DNA from: Paenibacillus rigui
GTDB taxonomy: Bacteria > Bacillota > Bacilli > Paenibacillales > NBRC-103111
Direction of reading: 5' to 3'
NCBI RefSeq assembly: GCF_002234615.1
Contig: NZ_NMQW01000019.1
Span: 1-64,000 of the forward strand
DNA length: 64,000 nucleotides
Below, piece after piece: positions 17,869 through 26,300 of this stretch; within the stretch, counting starts at the first letter, position 1; each line of letters starts with the position of its first letter. Both the position numbers and the translations under genes were made by a program. Under the pieces are notes generated by a model. That model made no database searches, was not told where the DNA came from, and saw nothing but the letters and a program-made list of their open reading frames with translations.

Positions 17869-17904
17869 CTACGTCTAGCGGCCATCTATCTTATGAGCAG
17901 CACC

Positions 17905-18747
17905 CTATACCCTCAGGCTGTGGTGTGCACAGCGCTCGTCCATCCATGCCGCAGAGGCAACGACATCGTCCAGCGCCCGCAGCTCCAGCACGGATGCGCC
18001 TGCGTACTCTGCAGCCTGCAAGAGCGCCACCGCTTCCTCCAACGGAACCGTACCGGCCCCCAGCCGGAGATGATCGTCATACCGTCCCTCGTTATCGCTC
18101 CAATGGACGCCGACCAGATGCGGCATCACCCTGCGCAAGCCGGACAAGCATTCGCCCTCCCCCATCAGATGCGCATGTCCCACATCAAAGACGATACCGA
18201 CCCGGGGAGAGTCCGCTTTCTGGACCACCTGCAATAAAAAGTCCGCATCCGTGCCCAGCAATCCGGGATACGGAGGCACATTTTCCAAAGCCAGGACGAC
18301 CTCGGTGCCCTCGATTTGCTCCAGTGCCTTCAACAGCACATGGGCCGCGCGCGATGCCGCTGCATCCTTGTCAGCTGCGCTCAGGACGCCTTCCCGGTAA
18401 GCCAGCTCCCCGGGATGCAGCACGACATGCGTGCACTTCAGCAGGCATGCAATCTGCAGTGTGCGCCGCAGCATGGCTTCCGTGCACCGTACCGCTTCTT
18501 CCTCAGCAGCCGCCAAATTCAGCCCCGTGATCGGAGCATGCAGCGACCATACGATCCCATGCTCCTCCCCGAGACGCTGCAACCGGAGCAGCCGCTCCTC
18601 CGGCCATTCCAGCAGCTCGCCGTGCCTTCCCTCGCCCATCACCTCGATCGACCTCCAGCCGCCTTCAATCAGACAAGCTACCGCTTCCTCGAGGGGATGC
18701 TCGATCAAGGCGTAAGTAGATACCGAATAGCTGCCTTGCATAGGCAT
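17905..18747 (-). CDS. Sugar phosphate isomerase/epimerase-like TIM-barrel protein
   Basis: A 280-residue protein of the xylose isomerase-like/AP endonuclease 2 fold. Metal-ligand positions of this fold are recognisable: E in RSIEVMGE, H in WSLHAPITG, H in VVLHPGEL, E in VVLALENVPP, D and H in IVFDVGHAHLMG, and H and D in VGVHWSDNEGRYDDH. The active site therefore appears intact for one or two divalent metals. It is the last gene of the transporter operon, 27 bp after the permease. A role in processing the imported phospho-compound is plausible, but the substrate is unknown. Confidence 0.85.
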   Translation of the reverse strand: MPMQGSYSVSTYALIEHPLEEAVACLIEGGWRSIEVMGEGRHGELLEWPEERLLRLQRLGEEHGIVWSLHAPITGLNLAAAEEEAVRCTEAMLRRTLQIACLLKCTHVVLHPGELAYREGVLSAADKDAAASRAAHVLLKALEQIEGTEVVLALENVPPYPGLLGTDADFLLQVVQKADSPRVGIVFDVGHAHLMGEGECLSGLRRVMPHLVGVHWSDNEGRYDDHLRLGAGTVPLEEAVALLQAAEYAGASVLELRALDDVVASAAWMDERCAHHSLRV

Positions 18748-18774
18748 GCTGACTCCTCCTTTTTCGTTACAAGG

Positions 18775-19590
18775 TCATTTAATACCCGAATGAATGAAGC
18801 TGTTCATGAACTGGCGCTGAAACAGCAGGAACCCGACCAGCAGCGGTGCGATGACCAGCAGCGTAGCCGCGCTGACCTCCGTCCACTGGGCGCCGATCTC
18901 ATACGATTGGGCGAATATAGCAAGCCCTACCGTCAACGGCCGGTTTTCCACGGAATTGGTCACGATGAGCGGCCACAGGAAGTTATTCCAGTGATAGCTG
19001 ACCGACACCAGCCCGAAGGCGATGTAAGACGGACGTGCCAGCGGAAAGTACACCTTCCATAATATTTGCCACCTGGAGTACCCCTCCATCGTTGCCGCTT
19101 CATCCAGCTCCGGCGGGATCGTCTTGAACATTTGGCGGAGCAGGAAAATACCGAAGGCCGAGGCGAAGTACGGCAGCATAATGCCCAGCTTCGTATCGAG
19201 CAGCGATAATTCCTTCAGCACCGTATAGTTCGGGAAAATGAGCACATCCGCCGGAACCATAATCTGCACGAGAAACAGCAGAAATACGACATTTTTCCCA
19301 AAAAAGCTGACGCGGGCAAAGGCAAACGCCGCCATCGTAGCGGTAATCATCTGAACCCCGAAAACGCACACGACGATGATGACCGTGTTGAGGTAATACT
19401 GCGCGAACGGCGCGGCCGACCAGACCGTCGCAAAATTATGCAGTGTAAACTCCAGTGAGAACGACGGAGAGAGCGCGATCTGCTTCGGACGGAAGGCCGT
19501 CACCGTCATCCAGAGCAGCGGCACAAGCCACAGCAGTGCAAATATATATAGGAGCCAGCGGCTAATTTTCAACTTCGCTAAGTGCATCAT
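18775..19590 (-). CDS. ABC sugar/glycerol-phosphate permease, MalG/UgpE-type
   Basis: A 271-residue inner-membrane permease with six predicted helices. The EAA loop that docks the ATPase reads DEAATMEGYSRWQILWKVYF near residue 170. Family relatives transport maltose, glycerol-3-phosphate and other sugars. It lies 18 bp after the companion permease. ATG codons at 19590 and 19587 are both possible, with AAAGGCG just upstream. With the UgpB-like binding protein and GlpP-type leader upstream, glycerol-3-phosphate or glycerophosphodiesters are the likely cargo; this is inference from context. Confidence 0.9.
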   Translation of the reverse strand: MMHLAKLKISRWLLYIFALLWLVPLLWMTVTAFRPKQIALSPSFSLEFTLHNFATVWSAAPFAQYYLNTVIIVVCVFGVQMITATMAAFAFARVSFFGKNVVFLLFLVQIMVPADVLIFPNYTVLKELSLLDTKLGIMLPYFASAFGIFLLRQMFKTIPPELDEAATMEGYSRWQILWKVYFPLARPSYIAFGLVSVSYHWNNFLWPLIVTNSVENRPLTVGLAIFAQSYEIGAQWTEVSAATLLVIAPLLVGFLLFQRQFMNSFIHSGIK

Positions 19591-19608
19591 ATCGCCTTTC
19601 TTTCTGCA

Positions 19609-20502
19609 TCAATGATAATGGATCTTCTTATCCAGACCGAGAAAATTCAATGCGGCGAACAACAGCAGCACCGCTATCATGACGACCGTCAAGGTGGAGG
19701 CCACGCCCTGATCCCAGAAGCTGAACGCCGTCTCGTAAATGTAATACAGCAGCAGATTACTTGCGTTATCCGGCCCGCCTTTGGTCATAATCATCAAATG
19801 ATCGACCAGCTTGAACGAATTGGTCAATGCGACAATCGTCACGAACAAGGTCGTCGGCATCAGCAGCGGAAACGTAATTTTGCGAAAAATCGTCCAGCGG
19901 TCCACCCCGTCAACATGCGCCGATTCATATAAATCGGGGGATATATTTTGCAGCCCGGCCAAGTAAAAGATCATAAAGTAGCCTGCTTCCTTCCAGACCA
20001 CCATGAACACCATCGCCCACATGACCAGCTGCGGAGAGCCCAGCCAATTGACGTCGCCTGCGCTGATGCTCTTCATCACCCGGCTGAGCAGCCCGTACTG
20101 CGGGGTATAAATGAACAGCCAAATGTTGGCTACGGCAATCATAGGAATCATCGTAGGGTAAAAGAACGCGGTGCGCACAAGCCCTGTACCCCGCAGCGCT
20201 TTATTGGCGAATATCGCCATGAGAATGGCCAGCGCTATCGACGTAGGTACCGTACCGAGCGCAAACCACAGGTTATTGCCCATTACCTTCCAGAAAACCG
20301 TATCCTCGGCCAAATGCGTGTAATTGTCAAGTCCGATGAACGTCGGCACAGGCGTTGCCAAATCCGCTTGATAAAAGCTGAGCTTGATCGTCTTGGCAAT
20401 CGGGTAGAAGGTGAACAGGAACAAAAACAGCAGCGAAGGCAGCAGCAGCAGCCAGGCAAAGGCGTTCGTCTTCCAATGTCTTATTAATGTCGTGACGCCC
20501 AA
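19609..20502 (-). CDS. ABC sugar/glycerol-phosphate permease, MalF/UgpA-type
   Basis: A 297-residue permease with six helices and an EAA-type loop (YESAHVDGVDRWTIFRKITF, near residue 200). The frame opens at a TTG at 20520, but that codon is part of the TTGGAGGAGG ribosome site. The TTG at 20502, 8 nt downstream of the GGAGGAGG, is the better start and gives the usual N-terminus before the first helix. It is separated from the binding-protein gene by a hairpin that could lower its expression relative to that gene. No ATPase gene lies in the operon. Confidence 0.9.
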   Translation of the reverse strand: MGVTTLIRHWKTNAFAWLLLLPSLLFLFLFTFYPIAKTIKLSFYQADLATPVPTFIGLDNYTHLAEDTVFWKVMGNNLWFALGTVPTSIALAILMAIFANKALRGTGLVRTAFFYPTMIPMIAVANIWLFIYTPQYGLLSRVMKSISAGDVNWLGSPQLVMWAMVFMVVWKEAGYFMIFYLAGLQNISPDLYESAHVDGVDRWTIFRKITFPLLMPTTLFVTIVALTNSFKLVDHLMIMTKGGPDNASNLLLYYIYETAFSFWDQGVASTLTVVMIAVLLLFAALNFLGLDKKIHYH

Positions 20503-20543
20503 TGAGCAAACCTCCTCCAAGCCTTAAGATCAAATGTGTTTCC

Positions 20544-20610
20544 AAAAAGGGGGGCACCTGCCGAGGAAGGCTTCAGCGAATTGCGAACAAAGCCTGACGC
20601 AGCGGTGCCC
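20544..20610 (-). terminator. Intra-operon hairpin (partial terminator or mRNA stabiliser)
   Basis: On the minus strand GGGCACCGCTGC (20610-20599) pairs with GCAGGTGCCC (20561-20552), with an inner stem AGGCTTTG/GAAGCCT. The sequence ends CCCUUUUUGG. It lies between binding-protein and permease genes, where such hairpins commonly set unequal expression. Confidence 0.6.
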
Positions 20611-20630
20611 ATCCGATTCCTTGCTTCTGC

Positions 20631-21965
20631 TTACTTGTTAAAAGGAGCCAGCGCTTTGTCCGCTTCCTCCTGCGCCTTCTTCAGCCCGTCGGCAGGGGTC
20701 AGCGTGCCGGTCAGTACGGCCTGTACCTGGTCATTCAGGGTCTTCATCACTTTGCCGTTGTTATGTGTGGACAGCTCGGCCGCAGCATATTGCAGCTGAT
20801 CGCGGGCAACCAGCGCCGCAGGGAAATCCGCAGCGTATTTCTTCATCCGCTCGGTCTCATAGGCAGACTTCTTCACCGCGACATAGCCGGTATCGATACT
20901 CCATTGCGCCGCACGCTCGGTTTCGGTCATGAACTTGACGAATTTCCAAGCCGCTTCCTGCTTCTTCTTGTCAATATCCTTGAAGATATAGAAGTTGCCG
21001 CCGCCCGTTGGGCTGCCGAAGCTTGCGTTCTTTGGCAGGAAGCTGACGCCGAAATTAAATTTGGCGTTCTTTTTCACGTTGGACAGGTTGCCGGTCGTGT
21101 GGTACATCATTGCCGTCTTGCCCTCCAGGAAGTCGGACGGAACGGTTCCCCAATCGGTTACACCCTCCGGCATCACCTTCTCCTTGCGGGACAGGTCGCT
21201 CCAGTATTGCAGGCCAGCAACATTCTCAGGGGTGTTGAACATCACCTTTTTGCCGTCCTCGGTCATCAGGTTCTTGCCGCTTTGCAGAGCGAACGTTTGG
21301 AGCATCCAGTAGCCGTAGCCCGTTACCGGAATTTCAAGCCCCCAGGTGCCGTTTTTGGTCAGCTTTTTGGCATATTCCTTCATTTCGTCCCAGGTTTGAG
21401 GCGCTTTTTCCGGATCGAGGCCGGCTGCCTTGAACAGGTCCTTGTTATAGTAAAGAACGATCGTGCTTCGTTGGAAAGGGATACTGTACGTTTTCCCGCC
21501 GGTTTGGGAGTTCGCCATGAACGCCGGGTAGAAGTCGGACAAGTATTTGTCTCCGCCTTCCTTGGCGATGAACTCATCCAACGGAACAATCGCATTCATA
21601 TCGAGCAAGCTGAACAGCTCCGTGGACTGGAGAACCGCCACATCCGGCGGGTTTTTGCCTTGAACCCCGGCTTGCGTCTTTACAGCCGTATCCGCGTAGC
21701 TTCCGGTATAGACGGGCTTAACGGTGATGTTCGGATTTTGCTTCGTGAACTCTTGCGCCATCAGCTCGATCGTAGCCGTTAATGGCCCCCCCACCGCGAT
21801 AGGATAGTAGAAGGTCAGGTCGACTTTCTCCTCGGTTTTCGTTTCCGCCGGAGCCGGAGCTGCTGCAGGGGCTGCCGGTTTGGAAGCTGTGCCGGCTTGG
21901 CCGCAGGCTGCCAGGGTGGTGCAGCAGAGTGCGAGACTGATCATTTTCGTCGTTAAGGAACGCAT
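20631..21965 (-). CDS. ABC transporter substrate-binding lipoprotein (UgpB-like)
   Basis: A 444-residue family-1 solute-binding protein. A lipoprotein signal ends in LAAC (Cys 21), followed by an Ala/Pro/Glu linker and the binding domain. Segments such as YSIPFQRSTIVLYYNKDLFKAAGLDP, PVTGYGYWMLQTFALQSG and SPTGGGNFYIFKD resemble UgpB, the glycerol-3-phosphate/glycerophosphocholine receptor. The open frame extends 40 codons upstream, but AAAGGAGAG 6 nt before the ATG at 21965 and the signal peptide fix the start. It follows the HAD phosphatase on the same strand and probably shares its GlpP-type leader. Ligand assignment is inferred from similarity plus context. Confidence 0.9.
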   Translation of the reverse strand: MRSLTTKMISLALCCTTLAACGQAGTASKPAAPAAAPAPAETKTEEKVDLTFYYPIAVGGPLTATIELMAQEFTKQNPNITVKPVYTGSYADTAVKTQAGVQGKNPPDVAVLQSTELFSLLDMNAIVPLDEFIAKEGGDKYLSDFYPAFMANSQTGGKTYSIPFQRSTIVLYYNKDLFKAAGLDPEKAPQTWDEMKEYAKKLTKNGTWGLEIPVTGYGYWMLQTFALQSGKNLMTEDGKKVMFNTPENVAGLQYWSDLSRKEKVMPEGVTDWGTVPSDFLEGKTAMMYHTTGNLSNVKKNAKFNFGVSFLPKNASFGSPTGGGNFYIFKDIDKKKQEAAWKFVKFMTETERAAQWSIDTGYVAVKKSAYETERMKKYAADFPAALVARDQLQYAAAELSTHNNGKVMKTLNDQVQAVLTGTLTPADGLKKAQEEADKALAPFNK

Positions 21966-22094
21966 GGAATTCTCTCCTTTTAATATAAATGGTAGTATAT
22001 AAGCCCCGCTTCGTCCTGCCCTTCTCACTATAACGGACAAGTGTAAAGCAGCGATTAGAGCATTGTGAAGCAGGGGTAAAATCATGGAATGGTG

Positions 22095-22910
22095 CTACGA
22101 AGCCGGCGATTCACTGGCCGCGAAGGCTGAGCTTATCTCATGAAGCGTAGACCATACGTAATCCGGCTGAATCGGAGATCGTCTCAAGTCGTCCTCCGAG
22201 GTCACGCCGGTCAACACCAGCGCCGTGCGCAGACCGTTGTTGGCTCCGAACAGGATGTCCGTCTCCAGCCGGTCGCCAATCATCAGGCAGCGCTCAGCCG
22301 CCAGCCCGCTGGATTGCAGTACCTTGTCGCCGTAATACTTCGACGGCTTGCCAATGACCGCGTGCGGCGTCACGCAGCTGGCTGCCTCGATCGCCTTCAC
22401 CATCGACCAGGTGTCGGGCAGGACATCCCCGTCCACCGGACAGAACGGGTCCGGGTTCGCCGCGATGAGCGCCGCCCCGTTCCTTACCGCCTTCATCGCC
22501 TGATGCAGCTTGTCGTAATGGAAGTGCATGTCCATTCCGACAAGCACATGAGTGGCCTCCATCGCGTCCGCCGCGTGCGGAATGCCCTGCTCCTCCAGCT
22601 CGGCGGCCAGCGCCGGCTCTCCGACGACGAACACTTTCCGCGGCTCCCCTTCCCGCTCGCGGAGATAAAGGGCCGAGACGTAAGCCGCCGTCAGCATCTC
22701 GTCCAGATGCGCTTCCAGCCCGAGCCGCTGGAGCCGCAGCTGGCACTCTCTGCGGGTCCGCGTCGTCGTATTCGTTAGAAACAAAATCGTTTTACCGGCC
22801 TTACGCAGAGCTCCGAGCGCCTCCAAGACTCCCGGGAGCAGCTGATCCCCGAGCAGGACCGTCCCGTCCAAATCAAACAAATACCCATCAAAATCCGTCA
22901 CATCCGGCAA
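22095..22910 (-). CDS. HAD-IIA family phosphatase (NagD/glycerol-phosphate phosphatase-like)
   Basis: A protein of about 271 residues with all four HAD motifs: DLDGTVLLGD (nucleophile and acid), FLTNTTTR, the lysine in IGKPSKYY, and GDRLETDILFGAN. The C2-type cap between motifs II and III is that of NagD, p-nitrophenylphosphatase and phosphoglycolate/glycerol-1-phosphate phosphatases. The open frame runs upstream into the leader terminator (TTG at 22943). Starts at the TTG at 22910 or the nearby GTG follow AAGGGAG, and the exact start is uncertain. It is the first gene after the second GlpP-type leader, so dephosphorylation of glycerol phosphate is a reasonable hypothesis. Confidence 0.85.
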   Translation of the reverse strand: MPDVTDFDGYLFDLDGTVLLGDQLLPGVLEALGALRKAGKTILFLTNTTTRTRRECQLRLQRLGLEAHLDEMLTAAYVSALYLREREGEPRKVFVVGEPALAAELEEQGIPHAADAMEATHVLVGMDMHFHYDKLHQAMKAVRNGAALIAANPDPFCPVDGDVLPDTWSMVKAIEAASCVTPHAVIGKPSKYYGDKVLQSSGLAAERCLMIGDRLETDILFGANNGLRTALVLTGVTSEDDLRRSPIQPDYVWSTLHEISSAFAASESPAS

Positions 22911-22934
22911 TATTCGCGCAGCTCCCTTCTGTAA

Positions 22935-23064
22935 AAAACACAAAAAACCCTATATCCATCAAACGGCAGTCGCAGTCGGCCGCTATCGGCCGGTACAGCT
23001 CCGTCTGGTGCATAAAGGGTTTTCTCCTCGTCTCGTACCCTTGCATTATTCTCTTTTAAGCTTA
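22935..23064 (-). promoter_or_regulatory. GlpP-type antitermination leader of the phosphatase/transporter operon
   Basis: The minus-strand leader contains GCAAGGGTACGAG, CGAGGAGAAAACCCTTTATGCA, a variable GC-rich hairpin, then GTTTGATGGATATAGGGTTTTTTGTG (each block is given in part). AAAACCCT pairs with AGGGTTTT and the stem extends inward imperfectly, forming a terminator with a U-run just before the phosphatase gene. The same blocks recur in the leader at 28868-28999. GlpP proteins of Bacillus are known to relieve such leader terminators when glycerol-3-phosphate is present. The glpP gene lies 6 kb upstream. Confidence 0.75.
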
Positions 23065-23071
23065 CAACGTA

Positions 23072-23103
23072 AGTATAACCGTTCAATGTTATCGCAGCGT
23101 CAA
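23072..23103 (-). promoter_or_regulatory. Promoter of the phosphatase/transporter operon
   Basis: Minus strand: TTGACG (23103-23098) and TATACT (23077-23072), with an unusually long 20-bp spacer. The surrounding block (CTTTACAA about 20 bp upstream, and GCGATAACA after the -35) is shared with the promoter at 29003-29034, so the pair is probably co-regulated at initiation too. Confidence 0.5.
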
Positions 23104-23191
23104 CCGGGTATGAACAATTTGTAAAGGCGGGGTCAGGGAGTCTGCTTCGCCCCTGGCAAGGAATGGCATGTTTGTACGTGAGGAGAGATGG

Positions 23192-23263
23192 GTGCCGGGG
23201 GATTCCAACCCGGCACAAAAAAATCCTGTCCGAGCCGGTACGATGTACCGGTTCGGACAGGAT
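23192..23263 (-). terminator. Double-hairpin terminator of the SLH-phosphodiesterase gene
   Basis: On the minus strand ATCCTGTCCGAACCGGTAC pairs with its complement (23263 to 23223) and is followed by seven T. A second stem, GTGCCGGG/CCCGGCAC (23215-23192), follows. This isolates the phosphodiesterase gene from the next leader. Confidence 0.85.
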
Positions 23264-23304
23264 AAGACAGTGCAATACAGTGCAATACAGGAAGCCAGGA
23301 ACAG

Positions 23305-26300
23305 CTAGTTTATATAATTTACCTTGCTTAAGAGCCGCTTCAGCATAACCGCCGATTGAGCGCGGGTCGCATAGCTTGCCGAATCGAGTGTATCCGTCGT
23401 CATGCCGTTCAGGAGCCCCGCCTGAAGCGCAGCGGCTACCTCCGCCTTCGCCCAGACGATCTGCTTCGCATCCTTGAAGGCAGCCAGCGCCTCATCCTGC
23501 TTCGCCGGGGAAACACCTGCGTCGATGCCTGCGTAGGCCATCGCCCGAACCATCATCGCGGCCTGCTCCTCGCGGGTGATTCCTTTATTCGGACGGAACG
23601 ATCCGTCCTCATAGCCTCCAAGCAGACCTGCGGATGCCGCCGCAGCCACTGGTGCCGCATACCAATCCGCAGCCTTCACATCGCTGAAGCTTGCTTTGCC
23701 GGACGCAGACTCCAAGCCCAAAGCGCGTACCAGCAGCGCTGCGAATTCGGCGCGGGTCATGTGCCGGTCCGGGTCAAAGCGGTTCTCGGCTGCGCCGTCA
23801 ACAATGAGCTTGTTAGCCAGCAGCTCGATGTCCGCTTGAGCCCAATGGTTCGCCAGATCGGCGAAGCTTTTGTTGTTTTCGATTATCGTGAATACACCAT
23901 CTCCGCTGCCCTTCAGCGTCACGATCGTTTGCCCGTCCTTCACGGTAAACAGGGCCGGAACGAACTGAAGCTGCTTCGTTTGCGGATCATACTTTACGCC
24001 CGTCGCCTTGCTTGGGTCCATCGCGCGGTCCAGCGTCAGTTCACGCGAACCTTCTGCCGCAGCCAGACCAGCCGGAACCGCAGCGCCGTCCTTGCCGGTC
24101 GCCTCGGCGATAAACTTCACGGGAGCCGCAGCCAGCTTGCCGCCCGCTGCCGCTACTGCGCCGCTTACTGCTGCAGCTTCGCTTTCCTCCAGCTTCTTGG
24201 CCGTGAACCGAAGGGTTACGTCGTTGACGCTAACACCCAGCTTCTGTGCCAATGCATCCAGCTTCAATGCAGACAAAGGCAAGGTATAGGCGATGTGATC
24301 GCCTGTAAGCAGCAGCGTCTTGCCGTCTGTACCAGATGCACTGCTCACGCCTGCCGCCGGCAGTGTGACCGTATCTCCGGTAAACTTCACCTGAACCCTG
24401 GTATGTGCACCTAATGATTCCTTCAGCTTGGAAGCATCCGCTTTGCCATCCGTCGCTTCAACGGTATCCGGAATAGACTTAGAGGCATCCGAACCGTTTA
24501 CCGAGCCTTCATTCGGAGTCGCAGGAACCGTCGGGGTTACGCCGCCGCCGCTGCCACTGCCACTATTGTGGCCCTTATGGCCGCCTTTGACTTCAATAGT
24601 AATGGGCTGCGAATACATATCATATTGATTGTTCGTGTCAATAACTTGTGTCGTTCTCAGCAGCGCATGAACCGTGCCTGCGTTCTTCGCAGTCATCTTG
24701 GCCCCGTCCACGTTCACGACATCTTGTCCGTCCAGCAGGACGATCTCCGGTGTGACAGCTGTCTTCGCTCCCTTGAAGGAAACAACAGAAGCAGACAAGG
24801 TGAGGCTGTCATTTTGAGCCAGATCGTACTGATCCTTCTCCGGCTGGATGGAAGCCGCCCAGTCCGAAGCATAGTCGGCATAGTCGGTCGTAATCCCCCA
24901 AGGCCCCAGCATAAACATAGAGATGAAATCGTTTTGGTTATTGATTGTCCACGGCGAGACGATCAGACCATGGTGATGCGCCGATTCCATGAAGTTTTTG
25001 CCGATGTTGTAATAGCCTACATTAAAGGTTGCGTTCGTTCCCTGAACATTTCGAATCGCATCCCGCAGTGATTTGTTTACATTGGTTTCGTTAGAAGTGA
25101 TGCCATTGACCAGCAGTCCCGTAGGCATTTCCGGCATTTGCTGACGCAAGCGCATCAGTTGCTCAGTATTGAAGGACATCATGTTGACCGTGTCTTCTGC
25201 TTTTTTGTCCTTAATGACCTGAATCACCGTATTAACCATTTCCGGCTTGGAGGATTTGATCTCCGATTCGACCATTTTTCCTTTTGATTGGGCCAGGTCG
25301 ATCTGCTCGTCCCATGTCGGGATCTTCACGTTCGGGAATCCCGCCGGATGCGGTTTATTCGCATTGAGCGCCTTCAGCTGCTCCAACGTGAAATTCTCTA
25401 CACTGCCTGTGCCGTTTGTCGTACGGTCCAGTGTGTCGTCGTGGACGATCACAATATGCCCGTCCTTGGACAGCCACATGTCATTCTCGATAAAATCCCC
25501 GCCCGCATCCAGGCCAAGAATGTTACTCTCAATCGTATCCTCCGGCGCCTGCGAAGGAAGTCCGCGGTGGGCCAAAATAAACGGCTTCCGAATCAATGTG
25601 GTGTTATGGGAATATAATTTGAAAGCATCGACGGCCGTTTGGGGTGCTCCCGTCATAATTCCGTCTACACCCGCCGTAATCAGCTTATGCATAACCAGGG
25701 TGCGTTCCGCCTGAACAGACGCCTCCTGCCCCCAGACCATGATCGCTCTTTGCTGCAGATATTCGACCATGTCTCTGGAAACAGCAGCAGCCTGCGGCAA
25801 AATCGCAATCCGCGCATTGTTCGCGGACGTTTCCCTCCGAATGTCGAGCAAATTATCCTTCGTGACGCTTCTTGCCGTGAAGTCGATGATCCCGCGTAGA
25901 ATAGGATACGCTTCCCTTGCCCGCTTCACCAGCTCTCCCCGATCGGAGACGACAAACGCGTCCTCGATTGCCTGTGCCTTCAGATACTGCACAAGCTGAT
26001 CTACGGCTTGTTCATCCTTCACATAGAAGGTCGGAATCATAGAGGTTCCAATGATACCCATAACCGTATCCAGACCGCCGATGTTCGTCTGTCCAGTCTG
26101 ATCGGTTACCTGCAAATCACCGGTCACATGCAGCATCACAGCTGCAGGCTTGGAGCTTGTGCTCAGCGCCGACAAGTCGTCGAGCGAATGAATTTCCGCC
26201 GCTACGGATGGCACAAGAGCGATCTTCGTATCCGGCGTCGCCATCTTAACGAATTTCTCCGTCGGAGTAGGCGGCAGCGCGCTTTCCTGCAGCGTAACCC

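Noticed and set aside
20763-21782. 339-codon plus-strand frame opposite the UgpB-like gene
   Set aside because: The minus strand encodes a clear solute-binding protein here; the plus-strand translation has no recognisable domain.
22898-23275. 125-codon minus-strand frame across the second leader
   Set aside because: It runs through the promoter, leader terminator and upstream terminator, which are better explained as regulatory RNA.
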